64,000 nt of DNA from an uncultured Clostridia bacterium (lineage in GTDB: Bacteria; Bacillota; Clostridia; Christensenellales; Borkfalkiaceae), in assembly GCA_937912025.1 (NCBI GenBank), contig CALDOZ010000010.1, positions 1 to 64,000 of the forward strand, written 5' to 3'. Below the pieces are notes generated by a model that made no database searches, had not been told where the DNA came from, and worked only from the letters and a program-made list of their open reading frames with translations. Both the position numbers and the translations under genes were made by a program. Numbering within the stretch: the stretch's first letter is position 1; each line of letters opens with the position of its first letter. Positions 52,792 to 62,959 of this stretch are shown piece by piece.

Positions 52792-54252
52792 ATGGGTAAA
52801 AACAGTATAAAAATTCAAAAGAAAAACAGTATTTTATTCGTAGCGTCTGAATGTAATCCTTTTGCAGGGACGGGCGGTCTTGCCGACGTTATCGGTTCGC
52901 TTCCTAAGGCTCTTGCAAATAACTGCAATTTCGACGTTAGAGTTGTTGCTCCGCTTTATAAAGATTTTGCAACGGAATATCGTGATAAATTAAAATTTGT
53001 TACTAATTTTAACGTACCGCTTTCTTGGAGAAATCAATATTGTGGAATTTTCACTTATACGTTAAATAACGTAATTTTCTATTTTATTGATAACGAATAT
53101 TATTTTAAGAGAGACGGTTTATACGGTTATTTTGACGATGGCGAACGTTTTGCTTATTTTTCTAAAGCAACTGTTGAAATGCTTAAAGTTATTGATTTTT
53201 ATCCTAATATAATGCATTGTCACGATTGGCAAACGGCTATGTCTATCGTTTACCTTAAAACGTTATTTAACGGCGTAAAAGGTTATAATGATATAAAAAC
53301 CATATTTACAATTCATAATATTGAATATCAAGGCAAATACGGTAAAGACCAACTTGGCGATTTATTTGGAATAGGTAACGAGTACTTAGACGTTTTAGAG
53401 TACGACGGTTGCTTAAACTTGATGAAAGGCGCAATGGTATTAGCTGATAAAGTTTCTACCGTTAGTCCAACTTACGCTAGTGAAATTAAGTATGATTTCT
53501 TCTCGCACGGTCTTTCTACAATTACTCAAGCATTTGAAGGTAAAACGCTTGGTATTTTAAACGGCATTGACGAGAGTTTGTTTGACCCTAGAACAAATAA
53601 ATCATTGTTTAGTAGTTACGACGTTGATAATTTACAAGGTAAGTCGGTTTGCAAAAAAGAATTACAAAAAATGCTTAACTTACCAGAGCGTGACGTGCCT
53701 TTAATTTCAATGATTTCAAGATTAGTTGCGCATAAAGGGTTAGACTTAGTTAAAGCCGTTGTCGACGAGTTATTGTGCGAAGACGTTCAACTTGTTATTT
53801 TAGGCAAGGGTGAAGCGCAATACGAGGAATTTTTTAAATATATTCAAGAGCGTTACCCAAATAAATGTCGCGCGATAATAGCGTATAATAGAGATTTGTC
53901 TACTAAAATTTATTCGGGCTCAGATATGTTTTTAATGCCGTCTAAACAAGAGCCGTGCGGACTTTCTCAAATGATGGCGGCAAAATACGGCACCGTACCT
54001 ATCGTTAGAAAAACGGGTGGCCTTGCCGACAGTATTACGCCGTATAATCGCGATAAAGAAAACGGTATAGGATTTAATTTTGAAAATTATAACGCGCACG
54101 AAATGCTTTTTGTTATTAAAGATGCTATTTACACTTATCAAAATAAGGATGAATGGCTTAAAATAATGAAAAGAGCAATGAACACGGATTTTTCTTGGCA
54201 AAAATCCGCAAAAGTGTACGAACTTATATATAATGAACTTTTAAGGAGTTAA
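52792..54252 (+). CDS. glgA: glycogen synthase
   Basis: 486 residues, GT5. The N-terminus reads FAGTGGLADVIGSLPKAL, in which the usual Lys of KTGGL is Gly, a variant also met in Firmicutes. HDWQTA near 143, TIHNIEYQGKYG near 173, and the C-terminal PSKQEPCGLSQMMAAKYGTVPIVRKTGGL with the ADP-binding Glu follow. It extends alpha-1,4 glucan from ADP-glucose. AAGGAG precedes the ATG. glgP starts one base after its stop. Confidence 0.94.
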   Translation: MGKNSIKIQKKNSILFVASECNPFAGTGGLADVIGSLPKALANNCNFDVRVVAPLYKDFATEYRDKLKFVTNFNVPLSWRNQYCGIFTYTLNNVIFYFIDNEYYFKRDGLYGYFDDGERFAYFSKATVEMLKVIDFYPNIMHCHDWQTAMSIVYLKTLFNGVKGYNDIKTIFTIHNIEYQGKYGKDQLGDLFGIGNEYLDVLEYDGCLNLMKGAMVLADKVSTVSPTYASEIKYDFFSHGLSTITQAFEGKTLGILNGIDESLFDPRTNKSLFSSYDVDNLQGKSVCKKELQKMLNLPERDVPLISMISRLVAHKGLDLVKAVVDELLCEDVQLVILGKGEAQYEEFFKYIQERYPNKCRAIIAYNRDLSTKIYSGSDMFLMPSKQEPCGLSQMMAAKYGTVPIVRKTGGLADSITPYNRDKENGIGFNFENYNAHEMLFVIKDAIYTYQNKDEWLKIMKRAMNTDFSWQKSAKVYELIYNELLRS

Positions 54253-54253
54253 A

Positions 54254-56686
54254 ATGAACAATAAAGTTATGACAACAAAAGATGCAGAAGAACTTTTATC
54301 GGGTAAATTATCAAGATATTTTGGTATAACCTTTGCCGAGGCAACACCCGAGCAAATGTATAAAGCCGTTGCAATGACGGTTAGAGATATTTTACTTGAA
54401 AAGCGTAAAAGTTATCATCAAAAAGTAAAAAACGCGCAAGGCAAAAGAGTTTACTATCTTTGCATGGAATTTTTACTTGGTAGATCGCTTAAAAATAACG
54501 TATATAATCTTGGAATTGAAGATCAACTTGGTAAAGTTTTAAAATCAAACGGTTTTGATTTAGAAGATTTATACGAACTTGAACCGGACGCTGGTTTAGG
54601 TAACGGCGGTCTTGGTAGACTTGCTGCGTGCTATATGGACGGTTTAGCAACGCAAGATTTACCAGCAATGGGTTACTCAATTAGATACGAATATGGTTTA
54701 TTTAAACAAAAAATAGTCGATGGTTGGCAAATGGAACTTCCTGACGTTTGGCTTCCTGGTGGCGAAGTTTGGCTTACTCAACGTTTAGATAAGGCTTTCC
54801 GCGTTAAATTCGACGGTAGAATTTTAGAAGATTGGACTGAAAACGGAATGAAAGTACGTCAAGTTGATTGTACTGAAATCGAGGCTATTCCTTACGATAT
54901 GATGATATCTGGTAAAGATAGCGAAGCTGTTTCAATTTTACGTTTATGGGCGGCAAGAAGCGTTGAAAACTTCGATATGGCTTCCTTCTCGCAAGGTAAT
55001 TATATGGAAAGTATGCGCCATAATAACGAGGCTGAACTTATTAGCAAGGTGTTATATCCGTCGGATAACCATTTTGAAGGTAAATCGCTTAGACTTAAAC
55101 AACAATATTTTCTTGTTTCAGCAAGTTTACAAAATATTTTAACAGACCATTATTCAAGATATAAAACTTTAACTAATTTGCACGAAAAAGTTGCTATTCA
55201 TATTAACGATACGCACCCTGCGCTTTGCGTTCCTGAGCTCATGCGTATTTTAATGGACGACTACGGCTTCACATGGGATGATGCATGGCATATAGTAGTT
55301 AATACTATTGCTTATACTAACCATACCGTTATGCCGGAAGCGCTTGAAAAATGGAATGAAGATTTAATTGAACGCCGTCTGCCTCGTATTTATTCTATAA
55401 TTAAAGAAATTAACCAACGTTTCTGCGGTTTGATGTGGGATAAATTCCCAGGCTCTTGGGATAAGATTGAAAGAATGGCAATTTTAAGTCACGGTCAAGT
55501 TAGAATGGCAAATCTTTCAGTTATTGGATCACATAAAGTAAACGGCGTATCGGCGCTCCACAGCGATATAATAAAACAAAGCGTATTTAAAGATTTTGGC
55601 GAAGTATATCCTGAAAGATTTACTAACGTTACTAACGGTATTGCGCACAGAAGATGGCTTTGTCAATCAAATAAAGAACTGTCATCATTAATTTGCGACC
55701 TTATTGGCGACGGTTTTATTAAAAACGGCGCTGAACTTGAAAAACTTAAAGGTTACGTTGACGACCAAGAAGTTCTTAAAAAACTTAACGAAATTAAGAA
55801 TATTAAAAAATCTCAACTTTGCGATTATTTAAAGAAAAAACGCAATATTGATATTAATCCTAACACGTTGTTCGACGTTCAAGCAAAACGCTTACACGAA
55901 TATAAACGTCAACTTTTAAACGCGTTGAATATCATTTCTATTTATAACGACTTAAAAGAAAATCCTGACCTTCCTATTCAACCTAAAACGTTTATTTTCG
56001 CAGCGAAAGCAGCGCCAGGTTATTATCTTGCTAAGCAAATAATTAAACTTATTTGCTATTTAGCAGAAGATATCAATAACAATCCTAACAAAAAAATTAG
56101 AGAAAAACTTAAAGTAGTTTATATTGAAGACTACAACGTTTCTATTGCCGAAAAATTAATGCCTGCAGCCGAAGTTTCAGAGCAAATTTCAATGGCTGGT
56201 AAAGAGGCGAGTGGTACTGGTAACATGAAGTTCATGATTAACGGCGCGCTTACTATCGGTACTCTTGACGGCGCTAACGTTGAAATGCACGGACTTGTTG
56301 GCGATGATAATATATTCATTTTTGGTCTTAAAGCAAACGAAGTTGACGCGTTATGGCAACGTGGTTACAATGCTAGCGAGTTTTATAATAATAACCCACG
56401 TCTTAAAAAGGTTATTGACGCGCTTAGAATTGGCTTTAACGGTGAAAGTTTCAATATGATAGCAGACTATCTCGTTTCTCAACGAGGTATTGCAGACCCA
56501 TATATGTGTATGGCTGACTTTAACGACTATCTTCTTGAAAGAAGCAAACTTGAAAAAGTTTACCAAGATAAAATTTCTTGGGCTAAAAAATCCCTTATCA
56601 ATATTTCGTGCGCTGGTTTCTTTGCTGCTGATAGGGCAATTATGGAATACGCTAACGATATTTGGGATTTAAAAGTTATTAAATAA
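54254..56686 (+). CDS. glgP: glycogen/starch phosphorylase
   Basis: 810 residues. GNGGLGRLAACYMDGLAT near 115 and the PLP lysine motif EASGTGNMKFMINGALTIGTLDGAN near 655 are plain. It releases glucose 1-phosphate from glycogen. The N-terminal phosphorylation and AMP-binding segments of animal enzymes are absent. AAGGAG precedes the ATG, directly after glgA, so synthesis and breakdown enzymes are co-expressed. Confidence 0.95.
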   Translation: MNNKVMTTKDAEELLSGKLSRYFGITFAEATPEQMYKAVAMTVRDILLEKRKSYHQKVKNAQGKRVYYLCMEFLLGRSLKNNVYNLGIEDQLGKVLKSNGFDLEDLYELEPDAGLGNGGLGRLAACYMDGLATQDLPAMGYSIRYEYGLFKQKIVDGWQMELPDVWLPGGEVWLTQRLDKAFRVKFDGRILEDWTENGMKVRQVDCTEIEAIPYDMMISGKDSEAVSILRLWAARSVENFDMASFSQGNYMESMRHNNEAELISKVLYPSDNHFEGKSLRLKQQYFLVSASLQNILTDHYSRYKTLTNLHEKVAIHINDTHPALCVPELMRILMDDYGFTWDDAWHIVVNTIAYTNHTVMPEALEKWNEDLIERRLPRIYSIIKEINQRFCGLMWDKFPGSWDKIERMAILSHGQVRMANLSVIGSHKVNGVSALHSDIIKQSVFKDFGEVYPERFTNVTNGIAHRRWLCQSNKELSSLICDLIGDGFIKNGAELEKLKGYVDDQEVLKKLNEIKNIKKSQLCDYLKKKRNIDINPNTLFDVQAKRLHEYKRQLLNALNIISIYNDLKENPDLPIQPKTFIFAAKAAPGYYLAKQIIKLICYLAEDINNNPNKKIREKLKVVYIEDYNVSIAEKLMPAAEVSEQISMAGKEASGTGNMKFMINGALTIGTLDGANVEMHGLVGDDNIFIFGLKANEVDALWQRGYNASEFYNNNPRLKKVIDALRIGFNGESFNMIADYLVSQRGIADPYMCMADFNDYLLERSKLEKVYQDKISWAKKSLINISCAGFFAADRAIMEYANDIWDLKVIK

Positions 56687-56753
56687 TTTTGTTAATTTTA
56701 CTTATTAATTAAATTAATTTTTAATTAAATAATGTAAACAGGTAAAACTATTT

Positions 56754-58562
56754 ATGAATTTGTACTATAATCCGCTTGATAAAAATTGCAAATTGCCGTT
56801 AGGCGCTATTATGGAAGGTGAAAACTCTCATATTACTATAACGGCAAGCGCAAGCGACGTTAAGTTGTTTATTCGTAGCGACAAAACGGGTGATTTGTTA
56901 ATTTTAAAGGGCGAAAAATTTAACGACAAGTTTAAATTTCAATTAAATAATTTAAAAGTTGGGCTATACTGGTACGTTTTTGAAATTGACGGTTACGTTT
57001 ACGGTAGAGATGACGATTTAAATCTTATTTTAGAAGATAATTTAAAATGGTATCAACTTATCGTTTATGATAAATCTTATAAAGTGCCTAATTGGTTTAA
57101 GGGTGGTATAATTTATCAAATTTTTCCAGATAGGTTTTGCAAAGATGGAAAAACTCCTAAACTTGAAAAAGGTAAGGTTTTAAGAAATTGGGGAGAGCAA
57201 CCGTATTATAAACCTAATAAAGAAGGTAAAATGTTAAATAACGACTTCTTTGGCGGTAACTTTAAAGGTGTTGAAAGTAAACTTAGTTACCTTAAAGATT
57301 TAGGCGTTACGGCAATATATTTAAACCCCATAACAGCGTCATATTCTAATCATAGGTACGACACGAGCGACTATTTAAAAATTGATAGTTTGCTTGGTGA
57401 TGATAGCGACTTTAAGCGTTTAACCGATAAAGCAAAAAGTTTAGGTATAACCATTATTTTAGACGGTGTTTACAATCATACGGGTGATGATAGCGTATAC
57501 TTTAATAAATACGGCAATTACGACACTATAGGCGCGTATCAGTCTAAAAATTCGCCGTACTACGATTGGTATATTTTTGAAAAATTTCCAAACAAATACA
57601 AGTGTTGGTGGGATATTTTAATTTTACCAACTATAAATAAAGACTCCGCCCAGTTTGAAGACTTTATTACTGGTGACGGTGGAGTTTTAGAAAAATATTT
57701 AAATTTAGGCGCTGGCGGGTTTAGGCTTGACGTTGTGGACGAATTGCCGTCGCGTTTTGTTAAAAAAATTAGAAATAAAATTAAAAGTCAAAATGAAAAT
57801 TCAATTTTGATTGGCGAAGTTTGGGAAGATGCTACTAATAAAATAGCCTACGATACAAGAAAAGAGTACTTTTTAGGTTTAGAACTCGATTCTGTTATGA
57901 ATTATCCTTTAAAAAACGCTATAATCGACTACGTTTTAAATAAAAATTCACTTGGATTAAAGCGTACGGTAATAGAGCAAATAAACAACTATCCTAAACA
58001 AGCGCTTGATTCGTTAATGAATATTTTAGATACGCACGACACCGCTAGAATTTTAACTGTGCTTGGTCGTGATAAAATTCCTAAAAACCGTAATGAAATG
58101 GCTCTTTCAACGCTTAGCGAAAGTCAACTTGAAATTGCAAAAAAACGTTTATTTATTTCGGCAATTTTACAGTTTACTTTATACGGCGTTCCAAGTATTT
58201 ATTATGGCGATGAAGTTGGATTACAAGGCGAGTCCGACCCATTTAATAGAGCGTGTTTTCCTTGGGGTAATGAAGATAAAGAAATTTATTCTTTTTATAA
58301 AAAAATAACTCAAATTAGGCGTGATAACAATATATTTATTGACGGCGATGTTGAAATAATTACCGCTGATAACGGATTGTTTGTATTTAAACGCGTAAAG
58401 GATAACGAAGAATTATACGTCGCTGTTAACGTAAATGAATACAAGTACGATATTTTACTAAATAACAATGCTACCGAACTTTTTTCGGGGCAAGTTGATA
58501 AAAAATTTACTATTGAAAAATTTGGCTTTAAAATTATTAAAAGCAACGAGGCAACACTATGA
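56754..58562 (+). CDS. cytoplasmic GH13 alpha-amylase/neopullulanase-like enzyme
   Basis: 602 residues, no signal peptide. An N-terminal beta domain of about 115 residues, of CBM34 type, is followed by the GH13 barrel: YQIFPDRFC near 123, GVYNHTGDD near 240, GFRLDVVDELP near 322 (nucleophile Asp), LIGEVWEDA near 352 (acid/base Glu) and DTHDTARIL near 425. It hydrolyses alpha-1,4 and probably alpha-1,6 links in maltodextrins or limit dextrin from glycogen. AGGT lies before the ATG. Last gene of the glycogen set; its end overlaps tex by four bases. Confidence 0.88.
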   Translation: MNLYYNPLDKNCKLPLGAIMEGENSHITITASASDVKLFIRSDKTGDLLILKGEKFNDKFKFQLNNLKVGLYWYVFEIDGYVYGRDDDLNLILEDNLKWYQLIVYDKSYKVPNWFKGGIIYQIFPDRFCKDGKTPKLEKGKVLRNWGEQPYYKPNKEGKMLNNDFFGGNFKGVESKLSYLKDLGVTAIYLNPITASYSNHRYDTSDYLKIDSLLGDDSDFKRLTDKAKSLGITIILDGVYNHTGDDSVYFNKYGNYDTIGAYQSKNSPYYDWYIFEKFPNKYKCWWDILILPTINKDSAQFEDFITGDGGVLEKYLNLGAGGFRLDVVDELPSRFVKKIRNKIKSQNENSILIGEVWEDATNKIAYDTRKEYFLGLELDSVMNYPLKNAIIDYVLNKNSLGLKRTVIEQINNYPKQALDSLMNILDTHDTARILTVLGRDKIPKNRNEMALSTLSESQLEIAKKRLFISAILQFTLYGVPSIYYGDEVGLQGESDPFNRACFPWGNEDKEIYSFYKKITQIRRDNNIFIDGDVEIITADNGLFVFKRVKDNEELYVAVNVNEYKYDILLNNNATELFSGQVDKKFTIEKFGFKIIKSNEATL

Positions 58563-60730
58563 ATATAACACAGAAAATTTGTCAGGAATTTAATTTAACC
58601 GAAGAACATACTAACAACGTTATTTCTTTACTTGACGAGGGTAATACCATTCCGTTTATAGCGCGTTACAGAAAAGAACTTACCGGTCATATTGACGACC
58701 AAGTTTTACGTTCTTTATCTGAAAGGCTTACTTATTTAAGAAATCTTGATAAACGTAAAGACGACGTTCAAAAAACTATCGCCGAACAAGGTAAACTCAA
58801 CGACGATATTGTACTTGCGTTATCTAAAGCGGAAACTTTAACTGAAGTTGAAGATATTTACCGCCCGTATAAACAAAAGAAAAAAACTCGCGCTACCGTG
58901 GCTATTTCAAAGGGGCTTTCTCCACTTGCCGATATTTTACTTTCTCAAGATAAAAACGGCGAGCCAGCAGAAGTTGTTGCGGAAAAATATATTAACGAAG
59001 AACTTGGTGTAAATTGTGTTAAAGACGCTATTTTAGGCGCTAGCGATATAATCGCCGAAATTGTTAGTGATAACGCCGAACTTAGAAAAAAATTACGTTA
59101 TTTATTTATTAAAGTTGGCGTTTGCTCGTCTACTTTTACAAAAGGTCTTGATGAAAACGACGAAAAAGCAGGCGTATACGCTATGTATAAAGATTTTAGC
59201 GAACCTGTTTCTCAATTAAAATCTCATAGAGTTCTTGCTTTAAATAGAGGCGAAAAAGAAGACGCGTTAAAGGTAAAACTTACTATTGACGATAATTTTG
59301 CTTGCTCTATTTGTGAAGGTTTCTTCGTTAAAGGCGAAAGTCCTTATAAGCAAATTATAAAAGATGCTTGCGCCGATGCTTATGACCGTTTAATTAAACC
59401 GTCAGTTGAAAGGGAAGTTAGAAATCTCTTAACTGAAAAAGCGCAAGAAAAAGCAATAAAATTATTTGAAGAAAACCTTAAACCGTTACTTATGGCAGCA
59501 CCGCTTAAAGGTAAAATCGTTATGGGTTTTGACCCTGGTATTAGAACGGGTTGCAAAATTGCCGTTGTTGACGAAACGGGTAAAGTTTTAGATAAAACGG
59601 TAGTTTATGCAACGAAAGAAAGCGAAAGCGATAAAGAAAAATCAAGAAAAATTCTTAAAGAACTTATAAATAAATATAACGTTGACGTAATTTCTATTGG
59701 TAACGGTACTGCGTCTAAAATTTCCGAAATTTTTATTGCCGACCTTATTAAAGAATACGCTGGAAAAGTTTCGTATATAGTTGTAAGCGAAGCGGGCGCG
59801 TCAGTATATTCAGCGTCTGAACTTGGCGCTAAGGAATTCCCTGATTTTGACGTTTCAGAGCGTTCGGCAGTATCAATTGCGCGTCGTTTACAAGATCCGC
59901 TTGCCGAACTTATTAAAATTGACCCAAAATCAATCGGTGTTGGTCAATATCAACACGATATGCCTGAAGCAAGGCTTGATGAAGTTTTAAGCGGTGTTTT
60001 AGAAGACTGCGTTAATACGGTTGGCGTTGACTTAAATACGGCGAGCGTTCCGCTTTTATCTCACGTTGCAGGGCTTAACAGCGGTATTGCCAAAAATATT
60101 GTTGAGTATCGCGAAAAGAACGGTAAGTTTACGTCGAGAAAACAACTTTTAAAGGTTGCTAAACTTGGCGAAAAAGCCTATACGCAATGCGCAGGTTTCT
60201 TGCGAATTGTTGGTGGCGAGAATATTCTTGACAACACGGCGGTACATCCAGAATCTTACGAGGGAGCGCAAAAACTTTTAAAATTGTTCGGCTATACCGA
60301 CGATAACGTTAAAGCGTTTGAACTTCAAGACCTTAAAGAAAAAATTGCTAAACGCGGTTATAAACTCGTTGCCGAAGAAGTAGGTCTTGGCGAAGAAACG
60401 TTAAAAGACGTTGCCGACGAACTTGTTAAACCGGGTAGAGACGTAAGAGACACGTTACCAAAACCAATTCTTCGCTCTGATATTTTTGAACTTGAAGACT
60501 TAAAAGAAGGTATGATATTAAACGGCACGGTTAGAAACGTTACGGCGTTTGGCGCGTTCGTTGATATAAGCGTACATCAAGACGGTTTAGTTCATATTTC
60601 TGAACTTTCAGATAAATTCGTTTCAAATCCGTCAGACGTTGTAAAAGTAGGTCAACAAGTAAAAGTTAAAGTTTTAAGCGTAGACATAAAGCGTAAAAGA
60701 ATTGCGCTTACAATGAAAGGTTTATCTTAA
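58559..60730 (+). CDS. tex: Tex-family RNA-binding transcription accessory protein
   Basis: 723 residues, the usual length. The N-terminal helical domain (NTIPFIARYRKELTG near 28) is followed by the YqgF-like core with GFDPGIRTGCK near 322, helix-hairpin-helix LSHVAGLNSGIAKNIVEYR near 500, and a C-terminal S1 domain (NGTVRNVTAFGAFVDI near 650). It binds nucleic acid and affects transcription. It starts within the amylase stop codon (ATGA). Confidence 0.95.
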   Translation: MNITQKICQEFNLTEEHTNNVISLLDEGNTIPFIARYRKELTGHIDDQVLRSLSERLTYLRNLDKRKDDVQKTIAEQGKLNDDIVLALSKAETLTEVEDIYRPYKQKKKTRATVAISKGLSPLADILLSQDKNGEPAEVVAEKYINEELGVNCVKDAILGASDIIAEIVSDNAELRKKLRYLFIKVGVCSSTFTKGLDENDEKAGVYAMYKDFSEPVSQLKSHRVLALNRGEKEDALKVKLTIDDNFACSICEGFFVKGESPYKQIIKDACADAYDRLIKPSVEREVRNLLTEKAQEKAIKLFEENLKPLLMAAPLKGKIVMGFDPGIRTGCKIAVVDETGKVLDKTVVYATKESESDKEKSRKILKELINKYNVDVISIGNGTASKISEIFIADLIKEYAGKVSYIVVSEAGASVYSASELGAKEFPDFDVSERSAVSIARRLQDPLAELIKIDPKSIGVGQYQHDMPEARLDEVLSGVLEDCVNTVGVDLNTASVPLLSHVAGLNSGIAKNIVEYREKNGKFTSRKQLLKVAKLGEKAYTQCAGFLRIVGGENILDNTAVHPESYEGAQKLLKLFGYTDDNVKAFELQDLKEKIAKRGYKLVAEEVGLGEETLKDVADELVKPGRDVRDTLPKPILRSDIFELEDLKEGMILNGTVRNVTAFGAFVDISVHQDGLVHISELSDKFVSNPSDVVKVGQQVKVKVLSVDIKRKRIALTMKGLS

Positions 60731-60778
60731 AAAATATTAAGCATATGCATATTTTTAATTTAATATTAATAGTATGTA

Positions 60779-60807
60779 TTGACAATTTTAAATAAATTTG
60801 GTATTAT
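60779..60807 (+). promoter_or_regulatory. promoter of acpP
   Basis: TTGACA at 60779-60784, 17-bp spacer, TATTAT at 60802-60807. Confidence 0.82.
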
Positions 60808-60834
60808 TAATAAAACCAAGGAGGATTATGTAAA

Positions 60835-61062
60835 ATGAATACTTTTGAAAAAGTAAAAGATATGTTAGTAGAAAAACTTGGCATTGCGCCTGAAAAAATC
60901 ACTCTTGAAAGTGAGATCATTAAAGACCTCGGCGCTGACTCGCTTGACCTTGTTGAAATGTTACTTACAATGGAAGAAAATTTCGGCATCACAATTTCTG
61001 ATGAAGAAACTGAAAACATTTCTACCGTTCAAGATATCGTTAATATTATTGATAAAAAGTAA
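60835..61062 (+). CDS. acpP: acyl carrier protein
   Basis: 75 residues. GADSLDLVEML with Ser near residue 37 is the phosphopantetheine site. Acidic helices (TMEENFGITISDEE) are typical. It carries acyl chains in fatty acid synthesis. AAGGAGG at 60818-60824 lies 10 bases before this ATG; a closer ATG at 60828 is followed at once by TAA and is not the gene start. No other fatty acid genes are nearby. Confidence 0.96.
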   Translation: MNTFEKVKDMLVEKLGIAPEKITLESEIIKDLGADSLDLVEMLLTMEENFGITISDEETENISTVQDIVNIIDKK

Positions 61063-61064
61063 TT

Positions 61065-61091
61065 AAAAAGCCACGAAATCGTGGCTTTTTT
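61065..61091 (+). terminator. terminator after acpP
   Basis: AAAAAGCCACGA pairs with TCGTGGCTTTTTT with almost no loop. Confidence 0.88.
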
Positions 61092-61105
61092 GCTTGTGGG
61101 TTATT

Positions 61106-62797
61106 ATGAAAGTTAGTGAAATAAAATATAATCGTTATAACGTTGAAAATTTAATAAAAGAATATAATAACGCAACTTTAAAGATAAATAGCGCAAGTAA
61201 CGTTAATGAAGTTTTAGATATAAGAAACGAGTTAATTAACCACGTTGTTGAACTTGATACTGCTTATAACTTAGCGTATATTCGTTGGTCGCTTAACACA
61301 AGCGATAGTTTTTACGCAAATGAAAAAAGATATTATGAAGAAAATATTCCTTTAATTTCACAAAGCAAAAGCGAGTATATTAAAAGTTTAATAAGTAGCA
61401 AATATATTAACGAGTTAAAGTCGGTTTTACCTAAAACGCTTTTTGACGTTTACGAGTGTTTACTTAAAAGTGAAGATCCTAAAATTGCAAATTACGTTAT
61501 TGAAGAGAACTTAGAAATTTCTAAATATTCCGATTTTATGAGTGCGCTTACCGTTGAGTTTGACGGGCATGTTATACCTTTTACCATCTTAAAAAAATAT
61601 ATGGTAGATAGCGATAGAAACGTTAGAAAACGCGCTTATAATTCGCTTGGTACCGCCCTTAATAAAAACGCTACTTTTTTAGATGAAAACTTTAAAAATT
61701 TAGTGGAAATCCGCACTAAAATGGCTAAAAAATTAGGTTATGATAATTTTGTAAAACTAGGCTACTTTAGAATGAATAGAATTTGTTATGGAAGTAGTGA
61801 AATTGAAAAGTTTAGAAATAACGTTATAAAATATATCGTGCCTAGCGTTTGTAGTATTAAAAACACAATTGCAAAAAACCTTAACGTTGATAAATTAAAA
61901 CTCTACGATAACGATACCGTTTTAAGTAACGATAGCGTAAAAACTAAAAAACAAGGCGTTGAACTTTTTAAACTTGGTAGTGAAATTTATTCGCTTATGA
62001 GTAAAGAAACGGGCGAATTTTTCGCTATGATGATTGAAAACGAAGCCTTTGATTGCTTATCAAGAAAAAACAAGTGGGGCGGAGGTTATGAAACTGAGTT
62101 AAAAAAATACGGCCAGCCGTTTATTTTAGCAAACTTTAATAATTCTTCTCAAGACGTTGACGTATTAACTCACGAAGCAGGTCACGCTTATGCAAGTTAC
62201 GTTATGAATAAAAACGGCGCTGATCTTGAAATTGGTCTTCCTTGTATGGACGTTGCCGAAACTCATTCAATGAGTATGGAATTCTTTTGCTATAAATATT
62301 TAGACAAAATTTTTGGCTATGATACAAACAAATATAAACTTAAACATTTTACGGACAGTTTTTGTTTTATTCCTTACGGTGTGATGGTTGACGCTTTTCA
62401 AGAAGAAGTATATAAAAATTTTTTTGAAAGTCCGTCTTGGCGTAAGAACAAATGGAAAGAACTTGAAAAAGTATTCCGTCCGTATATGGATAGCGACGGT
62501 ATACCTTACCTTGAACAAGGCGGGAGATGGCAATACCAAATGCATATTTACGAAAGTCCTTTTTACTATATCGATTACGCTATTGCGCAAATTACAGCGT
62601 TGCAGTTTTTGTTTTTATCGCTTGAAGATTACGATTTGGCGTTTAAAAAATATAACGAGTTTATTTCGTACGGTTGTGATTTTAACTATATCGAAATTTT
62701 ACAAAAAATAGGCTTAAAATCTCCGTTTGACGAAGACTTAATTAAAGATATTGCTCAAAAATCGTTGCAGTTATTCGACAAATTGTTTTTAATTTAG
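61106..62797 (+). CDS. M3-family oligoendopeptidase (PepF-like)
   Basis: 563 residues. HEAGHAYASY near 355 is the HExxH zinc site, with the third ligand Glu in DVAETHSMSMEF about 25 residues on. The long N-terminal helical region and FGSPSWR-like sequence (FESPSWRKN) near 443 fit the M3B oligoendopeptidase group. It cleaves short peptides in the cytoplasm. ATG at 61106 is preferred over a TTG four codons upstream, which lies next to the acpP terminator. No clear ribosome site. Confidence 0.87.
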   Translation: MKVSEIKYNRYNVENLIKEYNNATLKINSASNVNEVLDIRNELINHVVELDTAYNLAYIRWSLNTSDSFYANEKRYYEENIPLISQSKSEYIKSLISSKYINELKSVLPKTLFDVYECLLKSEDPKIANYVIEENLEISKYSDFMSALTVEFDGHVIPFTILKKYMVDSDRNVRKRAYNSLGTALNKNATFLDENFKNLVEIRTKMAKKLGYDNFVKLGYFRMNRICYGSSEIEKFRNNVIKYIVPSVCSIKNTIAKNLNVDKLKLYDNDTVLSNDSVKTKKQGVELFKLGSEIYSLMSKETGEFFAMMIENEAFDCLSRKNKWGGGYETELKKYGQPFILANFNNSSQDVDVLTHEAGHAYASYVMNKNGADLEIGLPCMDVAETHSMSMEFFCYKYLDKIFGYDTNKYKLKHFTDSFCFIPYGVMVDAFQEEVYKNFFESPSWRKNKWKELEKVFRPYMDSDGIPYLEQGGRWQYQMHIYESPFYYIDYAIAQITALQFLFLSLEDYDLAFKKYNEFISYGCDFNYIEILQKIGLKSPFDEDLIKDIAQKSLQLFDKLFLI

Positions 62798-62844
62798 CAA
62801 AAACAGTTTTAAAAATTAAATATTAGTTAATAATTAGGTGGCAG

Positions 62845-62878
62845 AGTTTATTAAAAATATTGCATATTTTAATAAACT
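62845..62878. promoter_or_regulatory. inverted repeat over the -35 of the next gene
   Basis: AGTTTATTAAAA and TTTTAATAAACT, perfect 12-bp arms with a 10-base centre, covering the -35 below. Operator or terminator-like. Confidence 0.45.
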
Positions 62879-62888
62879 GTGTTAAAAT
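62860..62888 (+). promoter_or_regulatory. probable promoter of the SpoIIIE/FtsK-like gene
   Basis: TTGCAT at 62860-62865, 17-bp spacer, TAAAAT at 62883-62888. Confidence 0.55.
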
Positions 62889-62935
62889 AGAACGTGTATT
62901 AAGTTAATTAGTTAAAACACGTTCTTTATTTTTTA
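62889..62935 (+). terminator. terminator or leader hairpin
   Basis: AGAACGTGT (62889-62897) pairs with ACACGTTCT (62917-62925), followed by TTATTTTTT. Since it starts at the -10 above, it may end the peptidase transcript or form a leader stem in the next one. Confidence 0.6.
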
Positions 62936-62959
62936 ATTAGTTCACTAAAGGAGTTTATT

